From JAOPZW01 sp963803375 (GTDB taxonomy: Bacteria; Actinomycetota; Thermoleophilia; Solirubrobacterales; Solirubrobacteraceae), in the NCBI GenBank assembly GCA_963803375.1, contig CAWDMB010000016.1:214145-278144 (forward strand): a DNA stretch of 64,000 bases, read 5' to 3'. Of this stretch, positions 42,328 through 50,494 are shown piece after piece. A program made the translations under genes and the position numbers. The first letter of the stretch is position 1. Each line of letters opens with the position of its first letter. Below the pieces are notes generated by a model. That model ran no database searches and had not been told where the DNA came from. It saw only the letters and a list, made by a program, of their open reading frames with translations.

Positions 42328-43347
42328 CTAGCAGGGGCCTCCTCGCGAGCCGGCGGCGGCCAGCGCCGCCGAGAAGCCGCCGGCCCACGCCTCGAAGTCG
42401 TACGGCGCGGCCGCGCGCGCGCCGGCGCCGGCGAGCCGCTCGCGCAGGGCGGGGTCGGCGTGCAGGCGTCGCAGCGCGCCGGCGAGCGCCGGCGCGTCGC
42501 CGGCCGGCACGACGAGGCCGGTCTCGCCGTGACGGACGAGACCGCCGGCGGCGGCGCCGACGGCGTCGGTGGCGATGACGGCGGTGCGCTGGTGCATGGC
42601 CTCGTTGGCGACGAGCCCCCACGGCTCCAGGAAGCGCCGCGAGCGGATCGACGGTATGACCACAACGTTCGCGCCCCCGTAATGGTTGCGCAGCTCCGCC
42701 GGCGCGAGCGGCGCCTCGCCGCCCACGACGACGAGCGCCGCGTCCGCCTCCTGCAGGCCCGAGAGCGCCCAGGCGGCGCGCAGGACCGCGAGGCCCTTCT
42801 CCGGCGCCGGGCGCCCGACGAAGAGCGCGGTGAACGGCGCGGCGCGCCGCGGAGCGGGCGCCGGCGCCGTCCAGAAGCGCTGGTCGACGGCCTGCGGCGC
42901 GAGCTCCACGCGGCGGGCGCCGTGAGCGCGGGCGAAGGCCGCGACGTGCGGGCCGTAGGCGGCGACCGCGTCGGCGTCGCGGTAAATCGCGGCCATGAGC
43001 GGCCGGGCGAGCACGTGGGCGGGCGTCCACAGCTCGCCCCAGAGCGCGCTCCAGAGGACGAAGGGCACGCCGGCCCGGCGCGCGCCCGTCCAGGCAGCGG
43101 GCAACGCCGTGCGCCCGGCCGTGCCGCAGGCGACGGCCCGGTAGCGCCCGGAGGCCGCGAGCGCGTGGACCGCGCGCTGGTCGACGTGGCGATGGGGGAC
43201 GCCGGGGTCCGGCACGCCCGCGGTCGCGTGGTGCGAGCGCCCGCCGAAGAGCGCGAGCTCGATCCGCTCGCGACGGTGCAGCGCCACGAACGCGCCCGCG
43301 CGCTCGGGCGGCACGTGGTTGGTGACCAGCAGGACGGGGCGGCTCAC
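42328..43347 (-). CDS. Glycosyltransferase (GT-B, GT4-like)
   Basis: A 339-aa protein. The N-terminal half (VLLVTNHVPPERAGAFVALH) is degenerate; the C-terminal half has FTALFVGRPAPEKGLAVLRAA, VVVGGEAPL and the donor-binding EPWGLVANEAMHQRTAVIAT. GTG at 43347 overlaps the stop of the upstream glycosyltransferase by four bases (GTGA), so the pair is coupled. It is likely to add one sugar of the surface glycan; linkage unknown. Confidence 0.82.
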   Translation of the reverse strand: MSRPVLLVTNHVPPERAGAFVALHRRERIELALFGGRSHHATAGVPDPGVPHRHVDQRAVHALAASGRYRAVACGTAGRTALPAAWTGARRAGVPFVLWSALWGELWTPAHVLARPLMAAIYRDADAVAAYGPHVAAFARAHGARRVELAPQAVDQRFWTAPAPAPRRAAPFTALFVGRPAPEKGLAVLRAAWALSGLQEADAALVVVGGEAPLAPAELRNHYGGANVVVIPSIRSRRFLEPWGLVANEAMHQRTAVIATDAVGAAAGGLVRHGETGLVVPAGDAPALAGALRRLHADPALRERLAGAGARAAAPYDFEAWAGGFSAALAAAGSRGGPC

Positions 43348-44516
43348 CGCAGCGCGTCGTCGTACGCGGCCACCGTCGCGCGCCCGCAGGCCTCCCAGCT
43401 GAAGCGCTCGGCCACCGTCGCGCGCGCGGCCGCCCCGAGCTCGTGGCGGAAGCGCGGCTCGGCGAGGAGCGCGTCCAGCTCGGCGGCCAGCGCCTCGACG
43501 TCCCCCGGCGGCACGAGCCGCATCCCGCCCCCCGCGGCCGCGATCTCCTCCGGCCCGGGCTCGCCGCGCGCGCCGACGGCCGGCATTCCCGCGGCCATCG
43601 CCTCGACGTAGGCGACGCCGAAGGCCTCGTCGACGCTCGGCATGACGAACGCCCAGCCCGCGCGCGCCCGGCGCAGCGCCTCGGCGTGCTCGAGCTGCCC
43701 GGCGAGCTCGACGCGGTCGCCCAGGTCGAGCTCGGCGGTCAGCCGCTCGAGCGCCGGGCGCTCGGGACCGTCGCCGACGACGAGGTAGCGCAGCTCGGGG
43801 TGGCGGTCGCGCAGCAGCCAGAGCGCGCGCAGCACGTCGGCGTGGCGCTTGCGCGCGACGAGATGCCCGACGGTGACGAGCGTCGGCCGGGTCGCCGGCG
43901 CGAGCGCCGACTCGGGCGGGACGTCGGTGCCGAGGTGCACGACGCGACTCGCACGCGCGCCGAGGTCGCGGCAGGCGCGCTCGATCCCCGCGCTGTTGGC
44001 GATCACGAGCCGCGCCCGCTCGTAGACGCGCCGCACCGCGCGCGCGCCGCCGCGCACGCGGGGGGCGGTGAAGAGCACGTCGCCGCCGTGGACGGAGACC
44101 ACGAGCGGCGCCCCGATGCGCGCCCGCAGCACCGCGTCGGCGGCGGGCACGGCGTTGTGGGCGTGGACGAGGTCGAACGCGAAGCGCGCGCGCAGACGCC
44201 GCAGCGCGAGCGCGAGCGGGGCCGCCGCCCACGCGCCCCACGACGCGTAGGAGCGGGAGCGCGGCGGGGCCAGGAAGCGCACGTAGCGCACGTCGAGGCC
44301 GTCGATGACGACGGACGCGGGCTGGGCGGTCAGCGTGCGGGCGACGCGCACGACGTCCCCCGGCGCCGTGGCCCGTGGCGGCACCGGGCGGTGGAGCACG
44401 AGCACGCGGACGTCGGCGCCGGCGTCGCGCGCGGCGAGCGCCTGACGGTGCGCCCAGATCCCGAGCACCGGGTCGTGGGCGCGGGGGTAGAACTCGGCGA
44501 CGACCGCGACCTTCAG
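43344..44516 (-). CDS. Glycosyltransferase, GT4 family, with probable CTG start
   Basis: A 390-aa GT-B enzyme: N-terminal strand LKVAVVAEFYPRAHDPVLG, VHAHNAVPAADAV, SVHGGDVLF, then PTLVTVGHLVARKRHADVLRAL, LVVGDGPERPALERL and EAFGVAYVEAMAAGMPAVG. The first conserved strand lies upstream of the first GTG (44468), and no ATG, GTG or TTG precedes it in frame. A CTG at 44516 overlaps the preceding small ORF's stop as CTGA, the same geometry as ATGA/GTGA couplings elsewhere in this window. Confidence 0.85.
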   Translation of the reverse strand: MKVAVVAEFYPRAHDPVLGIWAHRQALAARDAGADVRVLVLHRPVPPRATAPGDVVRVARTLTAQPASVVIDGLDVRYVRFLAPPRSRSYASWGAWAAAPLALALRRLRARFAFDLVHAHNAVPAADAVLRARIGAPLVVSVHGGDVLFTAPRVRGGARAVRRVYERARLVIANSAGIERACRDLGARASRVVHLGTDVPPESALAPATRPTLVTVGHLVARKRHADVLRALWLLRDRHPELRYLVVGDGPERPALERLTAELDLGDRVELAGQLEHAEALRRARAGWAFVMPSVDEAFGVAYVEAMAAGMPAVGARGEPGPEEIAAAGGGMRLVPPGDVEALAAELDALLAEPRFRHELGAAARATVAERFSWEACGRATVAAYDDALR

Positions 44517-44659
44517 CGGAGCCGCACCGCCCGGCTGCGGCGCTGGGCGTGGTGCCTGGTCCCGGCCGGCGCGGCTCGCCGGCGCCGGCCGCGGCGCGCC
44601 GCGCGGGCCGGGGCGGCGACGGCGATGACCGTCGCGAGCGCGGCCAGAAGCTTCGACAC
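44513..44659 (-). CDS. 48-aa basic protein with N-terminal hydrophobic helix
   Basis: GTG at 44659, preceded by TAGCCT and a 7-base spacer. Hydrophobic residues 4-18 (LLAALATVIAVAAPA) are followed by a strongly Arg-rich tail (ARRGRRRRAA...). It may be a small membrane protein or mainly a translated leader for the following glycosyltransferase, whose start it overlaps. No homology recognised. Confidence 0.45.
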   Translation of the reverse strand: MSKLLAALATVIAVAAPARAARRGRRRRAAPAGTRHHAQRRSRAVRLR

Positions 44660-44666
44660 GGCCAGC

Positions 44667-44672
44667 AGGCTA
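44667..44672 (-). promoter_or_regulatory. -10 box (TAGCCT) built on a stop codon
   Basis: TAGCCT, 7-base spacer, GTG at 44659. Its first three bases (44670-44672) are the TAG stop of the upstream glycosyltransferase gene. Confidence 0.5.
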
Positions 44673-46298
44673 GCGATGGACGGCGACCGTGCGGACCTCG
44701 TCGCGGCGCACGTAGTCGCGCCCGGCGAGGAACGCCTCCGCCTCCGCCGCCGCCTCGGCGCGCGAGTAGCCGCTCGCGACGGGCGCGACGGTGTGCGCGA
44801 TCGGCGTCGCGTCGACGACGCCGAGCGGCCAGCCGTGCTCGCGCGCGAGCGCCGCCCAGTGCGCGTCGAGGCCCCAGCCCATCCGCAGCGGCGGGAACGG
44901 CAGCAGCGTCGCGAACGTGTCGCGATGAAAGGCCGTGACCGGGCCGATCTCGACGAACGTCGTCTCGCGCACGGCGCTGCGTGCCCGCCGCCGCGTCACC
45001 GCCCATGCGGCGTGCGAATGGAGGCGATGGGCGGGCTGCGCGAGCCGCAGGCCCGCGTCCTCGGCCGCGGCCAGGAAGGCGTCGAGGAACCCGCGCGGCA
45101 GCGCGACGTCGTCGTCGAGCAGCACGAGCCAGTCGAAGTCCTCGACCCGGTGGGCGGCCAGCAGCGCGTTGAGGTTCTCGAACCTGCCACGCCCGGCCGG
45201 CGGCGCGGTGTCGAGCTCGACCGCGTGACGTGAGCGGGCGAGCTCGTCCCGCGCCGCGGCCATGATCGACCCCGGGCGCTCGACCCCGAGCACGAGCACG
45301 CGCCGGCGCGGCGGGCGTCGGCGGGCGGTCGCCCGCAGGCGCGCGCGGCGGGGCGCGGCGAGGACGTCGAGCCCGCGGTCGCGCGCGCGGCGCAGGGCGC
45401 CGCGCCGGCCCGCGACGTGGCCGCTCGTCCCGGACAGGAAGTCGGGCTGCGTCGCGTCGGGGACCGCCGGCGCCAGCGCGACCTGCAGGCGCCCCAGCGC
45501 GTGGGCGCTCAGCACCGGGCCGTTGAAGCAGGCGAAGCGCGGGCCGTGCGCCAGGCAGCCGGCCAGCACCCGCAGCTCGGCGGCGAGCGCGGGCGCCGCG
45601 CCGGTGCGCGCGTCGTTGCGGCGGCTGGCCCGGCCGCGCGCGAAGGCGGCGCGGCACAGCGCCCGCAGGCGCGCGTCGTCGCCGGCGCGGCGGTGGTCGA
45701 CGGCGGCGGCGGCGACGTAGCGGATGCGCCCGCCGGCCGCCTTCAGGCGCGCCTGCCACTCCTGCTCGTCGCCGTAGAGGCCCACGCGCTCGTCGAAGCG
45801 ACCGGCGCGCTCGAGCGCGCTGCGGCGCACCGTCATGTTCGCCCCCCACGCGTGCTCGGCGTCGCGGTCGCGGGGGCCGAGGTCCAGGAACGTGATCGGC
45901 GGTCCCTCGCGCCCGCAGAGGCGCACGCGGTGGTCCTCGAAGCGGGCGTGGATCGGGCCGGCGAGCACGCCGACGTCCTCGGGCAGCGCCGCGGCCGCGG
46001 CCCGCAGCGCGCGCAGCCACCCCGGCCGCACGGCGACGTCGTCGTCGACGAAGACGAGCAGCTCGGCCGCGGTCGCGTCGATCGCGGTGTTGCGCGCGGC
46101 GTTGAGCCCGCGGGTCCGCGGGTGCGCGAGCAGGCGCGCCCCGTGGCGCCCGGCGACGGCGCGGGTCGCCGCGTCGGGGCCGTCGTCGACGACGAGGAGC
46201 TCGGCGCCCGCGGCCGCCGCCTGCGGGGCGATCGAGGCGAGCGCGACGTCGAGATAGGCCGCGCGCCGGCGCGTCGGGACGATGACCGCGGTCCTCAC
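44670..46298 (-). CDS. Protein with two fused GT2-type glycosyltransferase domains
   Basis: A 542-aa protein. Domain 1 (residues 1-300): TAVIVPTRRRAAYLDVAL, LLVVDDGPDAAT, NAARNTAIDA, LVFVDDDVAVRPGWL (DxD), and the acceptor region GLYGDEQEWQARL. Domain 2 (about 330-542): RVLVLGVERPGSIMAAARDEL, FENLNALLAAH, DFDWLVLLDDDVALPRGFLD (second DxD) and MGWGLDAHWAALA. Two active sites suggest a bifunctional transferase adding two sugars. GTG start with TAACCT 8 bases upstream. Confidence 0.82.
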   Translation of the reverse strand: MRTAVIVPTRRRAAYLDVALASIAPQAAAAGAELLVVDDGPDAATRAVAGRHGARLLAHPRTRGLNAARNTAIDATAAELLVFVDDDVAVRPGWLRALRAAAAALPEDVGVLAGPIHARFEDHRVRLCGREGPPITFLDLGPRDRDAEHAWGANMTVRRSALERAGRFDERVGLYGDEQEWQARLKAAGGRIRYVAAAAVDHRRAGDDARLRALCRAAFARGRASRRNDARTGAAPALAAELRVLAGCLAHGPRFACFNGPVLSAHALGRLQVALAPAVPDATQPDFLSGTSGHVAGRRGALRRARDRGLDVLAAPRRARLRATARRRPPRRRVLVLGVERPGSIMAAARDELARSRHAVELDTAPPAGRGRFENLNALLAAHRVEDFDWLVLLDDDVALPRGFLDAFLAAAEDAGLRLAQPAHRLHSHAAWAVTRRRARSAVRETTFVEIGPVTAFHRDTFATLLPFPPLRMGWGLDAHWAALAREHGWPLGVVDATPIAHTVAPVASGYSRAEAAAEAEAFLAGRDYVRRDEVRTVAVHR

Positions 46299-46306
46299 GA
46301 GGCCAG

Positions 46307-46312
46307 AGGTTA
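46307..46312 (-). promoter_or_regulatory. -10 box (TAACCT), minus strand, of a divergent pair
   Basis: TAACCT, 8-base spacer, GTG at 46298. It overlaps by two bases the plus-strand box at 46311-46316. Confidence 0.5.
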
Positions 46313-46316
46313 GGTT
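46311..46316 (+). promoter_or_regulatory. -10 box (TAGGTT), plus strand, of a divergent pair
   Basis: TAGGTT, 9-base spacer, GTG at 46326. Two divergent starts lie only 27 bases apart, so the polymerases would compete. Confidence 0.5.
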
Positions 46317-46325
46317 GCCGGGCGC

Positions 46326-47432
46326 GTGATCCTGCTCCTGCACAATCGCTACCGCGTGACCGGCGGTGAGGAGCGCGCGGTCGACGACCTCCGCTGGATG
46401 CTGCGCGAGCACCTCGGCGAGGAGGTCGAGCTGCTCGCGCGCGACTCCGCCGCGCTCGGGCGCCCGCGGGCGGCGGTCGCGCTGCTGCGCGGCGGTCTGG
46501 CGCCCGACGACGTCGCCGCCGCCGTGCGCCGCACGCGCGCGCGGGCGGTCAGCGCCCACAACCTCACGCCGGCCTTCGGCCCGCGCGCGCTGCACGCCGC
46601 GCGCGGCGCGGGCGCGCGGATCGTGCTGCACCTGCACAACTTCCGCCTCGTCTGCGCCGTCGGCACGTGCTTCAACGCCCGCGGCGAGGACTGCACGCGC
46701 TGCCGGGGCCGCGACACGCGCCCGGGCGTGCGGCTGGGCTGCCGCGGCTCGGGCCCGGAGGCGGCGGTCTACGCGGCCGGGCTCGCGCTCTGGCAGCGGC
46801 GGACGGCGACGGCGGCCGACGCGGTCGTCGTGCCCTCGCGCTTCGCGCGCGAGCGCCTGCGCGTGCTGCGCGCCCCGCTCGATCCCGCCCGCGTCCACGT
46901 CGTCCCGCACGTGCTGCGCAGCTTCGCGGCCCGCTCCGCCGCGGCCACCGGCGAGCACGCGCTCGTGGCCTCGCGGCTGGCGGCCGAGAAGGGCGTCGAG
47001 GTCGCCGTCGAGGCGTGCGCCCGCGCGGGGCTGCCGCTCGTCGTCGCCGGCGACGGCCCGGAGGCCGGGCGCCTGCGCGCCCGCGCGCCCGCCGGCGTGC
47101 GCTTCGCCGGGCGCGTCGGCGACGCCGAGCTCGCGGGCCTGCGCGCGCGTGCCGCGCTGGCGATCGTCCCCTCGCGCGCCGCGGAGACCTTCGGGCTCGC
47201 CGCCGCCGAGGCGATGGCGGCGGGCGTGCCGGTGGTGGCGAGCGCGACCGGCGCGCTGACCGAGCTCGTCGGGGCGGCGGCGACCGTCGCGCCCGGCGAC
47301 GCGGAGGCGCTCGCGGCGGCGGCCGCCGCGCGCTTCGGCGACGCCGCGGCCGGGGAGGCCGGCCTGCGACGCGTCCGCGCCCTGGCGGCGCCCGCGGCGC
47401 TGGCGCCGAGCCTCGAGGCGGTCTACCACTAG
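46326..47432 (+). CDS. GT4-family glycosyltransferase
   Basis: A 368-aa GT-B enzyme: LLLHNRYRVTGGEERAVDDL at the N terminus, LHLHNFRLVCAVGTCF with a Cys-rich insert (FNARGEDCTRCRGRD) typical of one GT4 subgroup, then ALVASRLAAEKGVEVAVEA, VVAGDGPEAGRLR and ETFGLAAAEAMAAGVPVVAS. The stop TAG forms the start of the next gene's -10 box. Substrate unknown. Confidence 0.87.
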   Translation: MILLLHNRYRVTGGEERAVDDLRWMLREHLGEEVELLARDSAALGRPRAAVALLRGGLAPDDVAAAVRRTRARAVSAHNLTPAFGPRALHAARGAGARIVLHLHNFRLVCAVGTCFNARGEDCTRCRGRDTRPGVRLGCRGSGPEAAVYAAGLALWQRRTATAADAVVVPSRFARERLRVLRAPLDPARVHVVPHVLRSFAARSAAATGEHALVASRLAAEKGVEVAVEACARAGLPLVVAGDGPEAGRLRARAPAGVRFAGRVGDAELAGLRARAALAIVPSRAAETFGLAAAEAMAAGVPVVASATGALTELVGAAATVAPGDAEALAAAAAARFGDAAAGEAGLRRVRALAAPAALAPSLEAVYH

Positions 47433-47435
47433 CAT
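47430..47435 (+). promoter_or_regulatory. -10 box (TAGCAT) built on a stop codon
   Basis: TAGCAT, 7-base spacer, ATG at 47443. The TAG is the stop codon of the preceding glycosyltransferase gene. Confidence 0.55.
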
Positions 47436-47442
47436 CGCGGCC

Positions 47443-48423
47443 ATGAGGGCCCTGGTCACCGGCGGCGCCGGCTTCATCGGCTCGAACCTCGTCGACGCGC
47501 TGCTGGATCGCGGGGACGAGGTCAGCGTCGTCGACGACCTCTCGACCGGCCGGCGCTCCAACCTCGACGGCGCGATCGCCCGCGGCAGCGCCTTCCACGA
47601 GGCCGACATCCGCGACGGCGGGCGCCTGCGCAAGCTCGTCGCGGGCGACCGGCCGGACATCGTCTTCCACCTCGCCGCGCAGATCGACGTGCGCAAGTCG
47701 ATCGAGGACCCCGCCTGGGACGCCGCGATCAACGTGCTCGGCACGATCAACGTGCTCGAGGCTTCGCGGCTGGCCGGGGTCAGGCGCGTCGTCAACACCT
47801 CGACGGGCGGCGCCATCTACGGCGAGGTCGACGTCATGCCCACGCCCGAGGACGTGCCGCCGAAGCCGATGGCCGCCTACGGCCAGTCGAAGTTCTGCGC
47901 CGAGGCCTACTGCGGCTGGTACGAGCGGCTCTACCGGCTCTCGTGCGTGACGCTGCGCTACGGCAACGTCTTCGGCCCGCGCCAGGACCCGCGCGGTGAG
48001 GCCGGCGTGATCGCGATCTTCTGCGGACGCCTGCTCGAGGGGCGCCGCCCGGTGATCTTCGGCGACGGGCGCCAGACGCGCGACTACACGTACGTCGGCG
48101 ACATCGTCGCCGCCAACCTCGCCGCCGCCGCCCACCCCGAGGCAAACGGCACCTACAACGTGGGGACGGGCGTCGAGTCCTCGGTGCTCGAGGTCCTCGG
48201 GGCGCTGCGCGAGGCCGCCGGCGTTGCCGAGGGGGCGCTCGAGCCCGAGTTCGCACCGGCCCGCACGGGCGAGCTGCAGCGCAGCTCGCTCGACGTCTCG
48301 CGGGCGCGGGCGGAGCTCGGCTTCGAGGCCGGGACGAGCCTGCTGGACGGCATGCGCAGCACGTTCGACTGGGCGCGCGAGGCGCTCCCATCCGTCCACG
48401 ACGAGGCCGCCGGGCGCGCCTAG
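47443..48423 (+). CDS. NAD-dependent sugar epimerase (UDP-glucose 4-epimerase-like SDR)
   Basis: A 326-aa extended SDR: VTGGAGFIGSNLVDALL (NAD loop), FHLAAQIDVRKS, NTSTGGAIYGE, the YxxxK pair in AAYGQSKFCAEAY, TLRYGNVFGPRQDP and FGDGRQTRDYTYVGDI. It most resembles GalE-type 4-epimerases of glycan clusters. Its RYGNVFGPRQ motif corresponds to the site occupied by an intein in the gene at 33703; here it is empty. Confidence 0.88.
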   Translation: MRALVTGGAGFIGSNLVDALLDRGDEVSVVDDLSTGRRSNLDGAIARGSAFHEADIRDGGRLRKLVAGDRPDIVFHLAAQIDVRKSIEDPAWDAAINVLGTINVLEASRLAGVRRVVNTSTGGAIYGEVDVMPTPEDVPPKPMAAYGQSKFCAEAYCGWYERLYRLSCVTLRYGNVFGPRQDPRGEAGVIAIFCGRLLEGRRPVIFGDGRQTRDYTYVGDIVAANLAAAAHPEANGTYNVGTGVESSVLEVLGALREAAGVAEGALEPEFAPARTGELQRSSLDVSRARAELGFEAGTSLLDGMRSTFDWAREALPSVHDEAAGRA

Positions 48424-48426
48424 CGT
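48421..48426 (+). promoter_or_regulatory. -10 box (TAGCGT) built on a stop codon
   Basis: TAGCGT, 7-base spacer, ATG at 48434. The TAG is the stop of the epimerase gene. Confidence 0.55.
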
Positions 48427-48433
48427 CGCGGAC

Positions 48434-48838
48434 ATGAGCGAGCACCCCAGCATCTACCCCGCGCTGCGCTACCGCGACGCCGAGGCCGCGGTCGAGTGGC
48501 TCGGCCGGGCCTTCGGCTTCGAGGAGCAGGCGGTCCATCGCGGCGACGACGGCACGATCCAGCACGCCGAGCTGCGCCTGGGCAACGGCCTGGTCATGCT
48601 CGGCCAGCACCGCCCGGGCGGATTCTTCGGCGACACCCCGCCGGACCCCGCCGCCTCGCCGCAGTCGATCTACGTCGTCGTCGAGGACGTCGACGCCCAC
48701 CACGACCGCGCGCGGGCCGCGGGCGCCGAGATCGCACGCGGCCCGGTCGACCAGGACTACGGCTCGCGCGAGTACGCGGCCCGCGACCTGGAGGGCAACC
48801 TCTGGTCCTTCGGGACGTACGACCCGTTCGCGGCCTAG
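48434..48838 (+). CDS. VOC-superfamily glyoxalase-like protein
   Basis: A 134-aa protein: IYPALRYRDAEAAVEWLGRAFGFEE, IQHAELRLGNGLVMLG, SIYVVVEDVDAHHDRARAAGAEI and AARDLEGNLWSFGTYDP. This is the YdeE/PhnB-like VOC subgroup (DPEGNLWxFGTY-type ending). Function not assignable. It converges on the repeat-rich protein gene, with the second palindromic repeat between them. Confidence 0.85.
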   Translation: MSEHPSIYPALRYRDAEAAVEWLGRAFGFEEQAVHRGDDGTIQHAELRLGNGLVMLGQHRPGGFFGDTPPDPAASPQSIYVVVEDVDAHHDRARAAGAEIARGPVDQDYGSREYAARDLEGNLWSFGTYDPFAA

Positions 48839-48846
48839 CTATAGGC

Positions 48847-48911
48847 GGCGAACTCCGCCCGAGTGCTGACTAGGGCGTCATATGGACGCCTTTTCCAGCA
48901 CTCGGCTCATC
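48847..48911. repeat. 65-bp palindromic repeat, copy 2
   Basis: Reverse-oriented partner of the copy at 263-327 (62 of 65 bases identical), with the same two-step hairpin, again between convergent gene ends. Confidence 0.8.
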
Positions 48912-48933
48912 GCCGGGCCGTGGCACAACTCAT

Positions 48934-49506
48934 CTACTTGGTCGTGTCGCTCGCGACCGTCGGCGACGGCCCGACCGGGGGCTCGTCGGCGACCTGCGCG
49001 GGCGAGTCGAGCTTGCCCGGCGCGTCCGTCGGCGGCGGCCCGCCGGGGGGCTCGTCGCCGACCTGCGCGGGCGAGTCGAGCTTGCCCGGCGCGTCCGTCT
49101 GCGGCGGCCCGACGGGGGGCTCGTCGGCGACCTGCGCGGGCGAGTCGAGCTTGCCCGGCGCCGCCGTCGCCGGCGGCGAGACGGCCTCCGCGGTCGCGAC
49201 GGGGCCGATCGGGCGCCCCTGGTCGGGACCGGCGCCGTCGCGGGAGGACGACGAGGACGAGGCGAGCTTGCGCCAGACGACGAGGCCTCCCGCCGCGGCG
49301 GCCGGGGCGGCGAGCAGCTTGAGGACCGGACGGCCCCCGACCTTGGCGGTCTTCGCCGTCCCGTAGGCCTTCGTGCCGCCCTTCGCGGCGCGGGCGGCGG
49401 CGGAGCCGATCTTGATCGTGGCGAAGATCTTCGCCGCGCCCTTGACGAGGTCGAGCGCCTGGTCGGTGCGGGAGCGGCGGCGGCGGAGCGAGGGAAGTGG
49501 TGCCAT
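48934..49506 (-). CDS. Repeat-rich protein with basic N terminus and Pro-rich tail
   Basis: A 190-aa protein. Basic start (SLRRRRSRTDQAL), an Ala/Lys-rich helical stretch (residues 17-55), a hydrophobic segment (VLKLLAAPAAAAGGLVVW, about 60-80), a Ser run, and three tandem 23-residue repeats (APGKLDSPAQVADEPPVGPP...) encoded by 69-bp units from 48980. It may be a membrane-anchored protein with an extended tail. TAGGGG lies 7 bases before the ATG. No family recognised. Confidence 0.65.
   Translation of the reverse strand: MAPLPSLRRRRSRTDQALDLVKGAAKIFATIKIGSAAARAAKGGTKAYGTAKTAKVGGRPVLKLLAAPAAAAGGLVVWRKLASSSSSSRDGAGPDQGRPIGPVATAEAVSPPATAAPGKLDSPAQVADEPPVGPPQTDAPGKLDSPAQVGDEPPGGPPPTDAPGKLDSPAQVADEPPVGPSPTVASDTTK
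48980..49165 (-). repeat. 69-bp coding tandem repeat, almost three units
   Basis: Units begin at 48980, 49049 and 49118 with GGCTCGTCGSCGACCTGCGC; they keep the reading frame of the host gene and encode the 23-residue Pro-rich repeats. Confidence 0.85.
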
Positions 49507-49516
49507 GAGCGAGCCC

Positions 49517-50494
49517 CTACCCGGGAGCGTGGGCACCGACGCGCTCCGCGAGCCAATCGACCGTCCGGGCGATGCCGTCGCGCAGGTCGACCTGCGCCTC
49601 CCAGCCCAGCAGCGCCCTGGCCTTCTCGACGCTCGGCCAGCGCCGCTGGACGTCGACCGCGAACGAGGGCCGGGGCTCGAGCGCGAAGCCCTCGGGGTCG
49701 CGGCCGCACGCTGCCCAGATGACGCGGGCGATCTCCGCCACCGTGAGCTCCTCGGAGGCGCTGACGTTGAAGTCCTCGCCGAGGCCCGCGGGCGACGCGG
49801 TCGCCGTGACGACGCCGTCGGCGATGTCGTCGACGTGCGTCAGCGTGCGCGTCTGGGTCCCGTCGCCGAAGATCTCGAGCGGCGCGCCGTCGGGCAGCGC
49901 CAGGCACTTCGCGACGACGTCGGGGACCATGTGGGCGAGGCCCGGCTCGTCCTCGGGGAGCTCCCCGGGCCCGTAGGCGTTGAACGGGCGGCAGATCGTG
50001 TAGGGCAGCCCGTGCTCCTCGTGGGCGGCGCGGACGTAGACCTCGCCGGTGAGCTTGGAGAACCCGTACGCCGAGCGCGGCGCCGGGCAGCTCCAGAGGT
50101 GCTCCTCGGGGGTCGGGAACTCCGTCGCGCGCTCGAACACCATCGAGCTCGAGACGTACGTGAAGCGCTCGACGTCGTAGTCGAGCGCGGCCCGCACGAC
50201 GGCGTTGTAGAGCGCGTTGTTGACCTCGGTGAGCGTGTGCGGGAGCCGGTGGAAGTTCGCGATCCCGCCGACGATCGCCGCGAGGTGGACGACGTGGCTG
50301 CAGCCGCGCGTCGCCGCGCGGGCCTCGTCGAGCGAGCGCAGGTCGCCCGTGTGGACCTCGCAGCCCTCGCGCATCCACGTCGGCGCCTCGCGCTGGTCGG
50401 AGACGCGGACCTCGAAGTCGGGGTCGCGCAGCAGCCGCCGCACGACGGCCGCGCCGATCGTCCCCGCGCCGCCCGTGACGAGGACGCGGTTCAC
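49517..50494 (-). CDS. NAD-dependent epimerase/dehydratase (extended SDR)
   Basis: A 325-aa protein: VLVTGGAGTIGAAVVRRLL, HLAAIVGGIANFH, YVSSSMVFE, YxxxK in SAYGFSKLTGEVY, TICRPFNAYGPGE and IFGDGTQTRTLTHVDDI. The group includes nucleotide-sugar epimerases and dehydratases. The PFNAYGPGE motif is the site homologous to the intein insertion in the gene at 33703 but is empty. GTG start overlaps the upstream dehydrogenase stop (GTGA). Confidence 0.87.
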   Translation of the reverse strand: MNRVLVTGGAGTIGAAVVRRLLRDPDFEVRVSDQREAPTWMREGCEVHTGDLRSLDEARAATRGCSHVVHLAAIVGGIANFHRLPHTLTEVNNALYNAVVRAALDYDVERFTYVSSSMVFERATEFPTPEEHLWSCPAPRSAYGFSKLTGEVYVRAAHEEHGLPYTICRPFNAYGPGELPEDEPGLAHMVPDVVAKCLALPDGAPLEIFGDGTQTRTLTHVDDIADGVVTATASPAGLGEDFNVSASEELTVAEIARVIWAACGRDPEGFALEPRPSFAVDVQRRWPSVEKARALLGWEAQVDLRDGIARTVDWLAERVGAHAPG

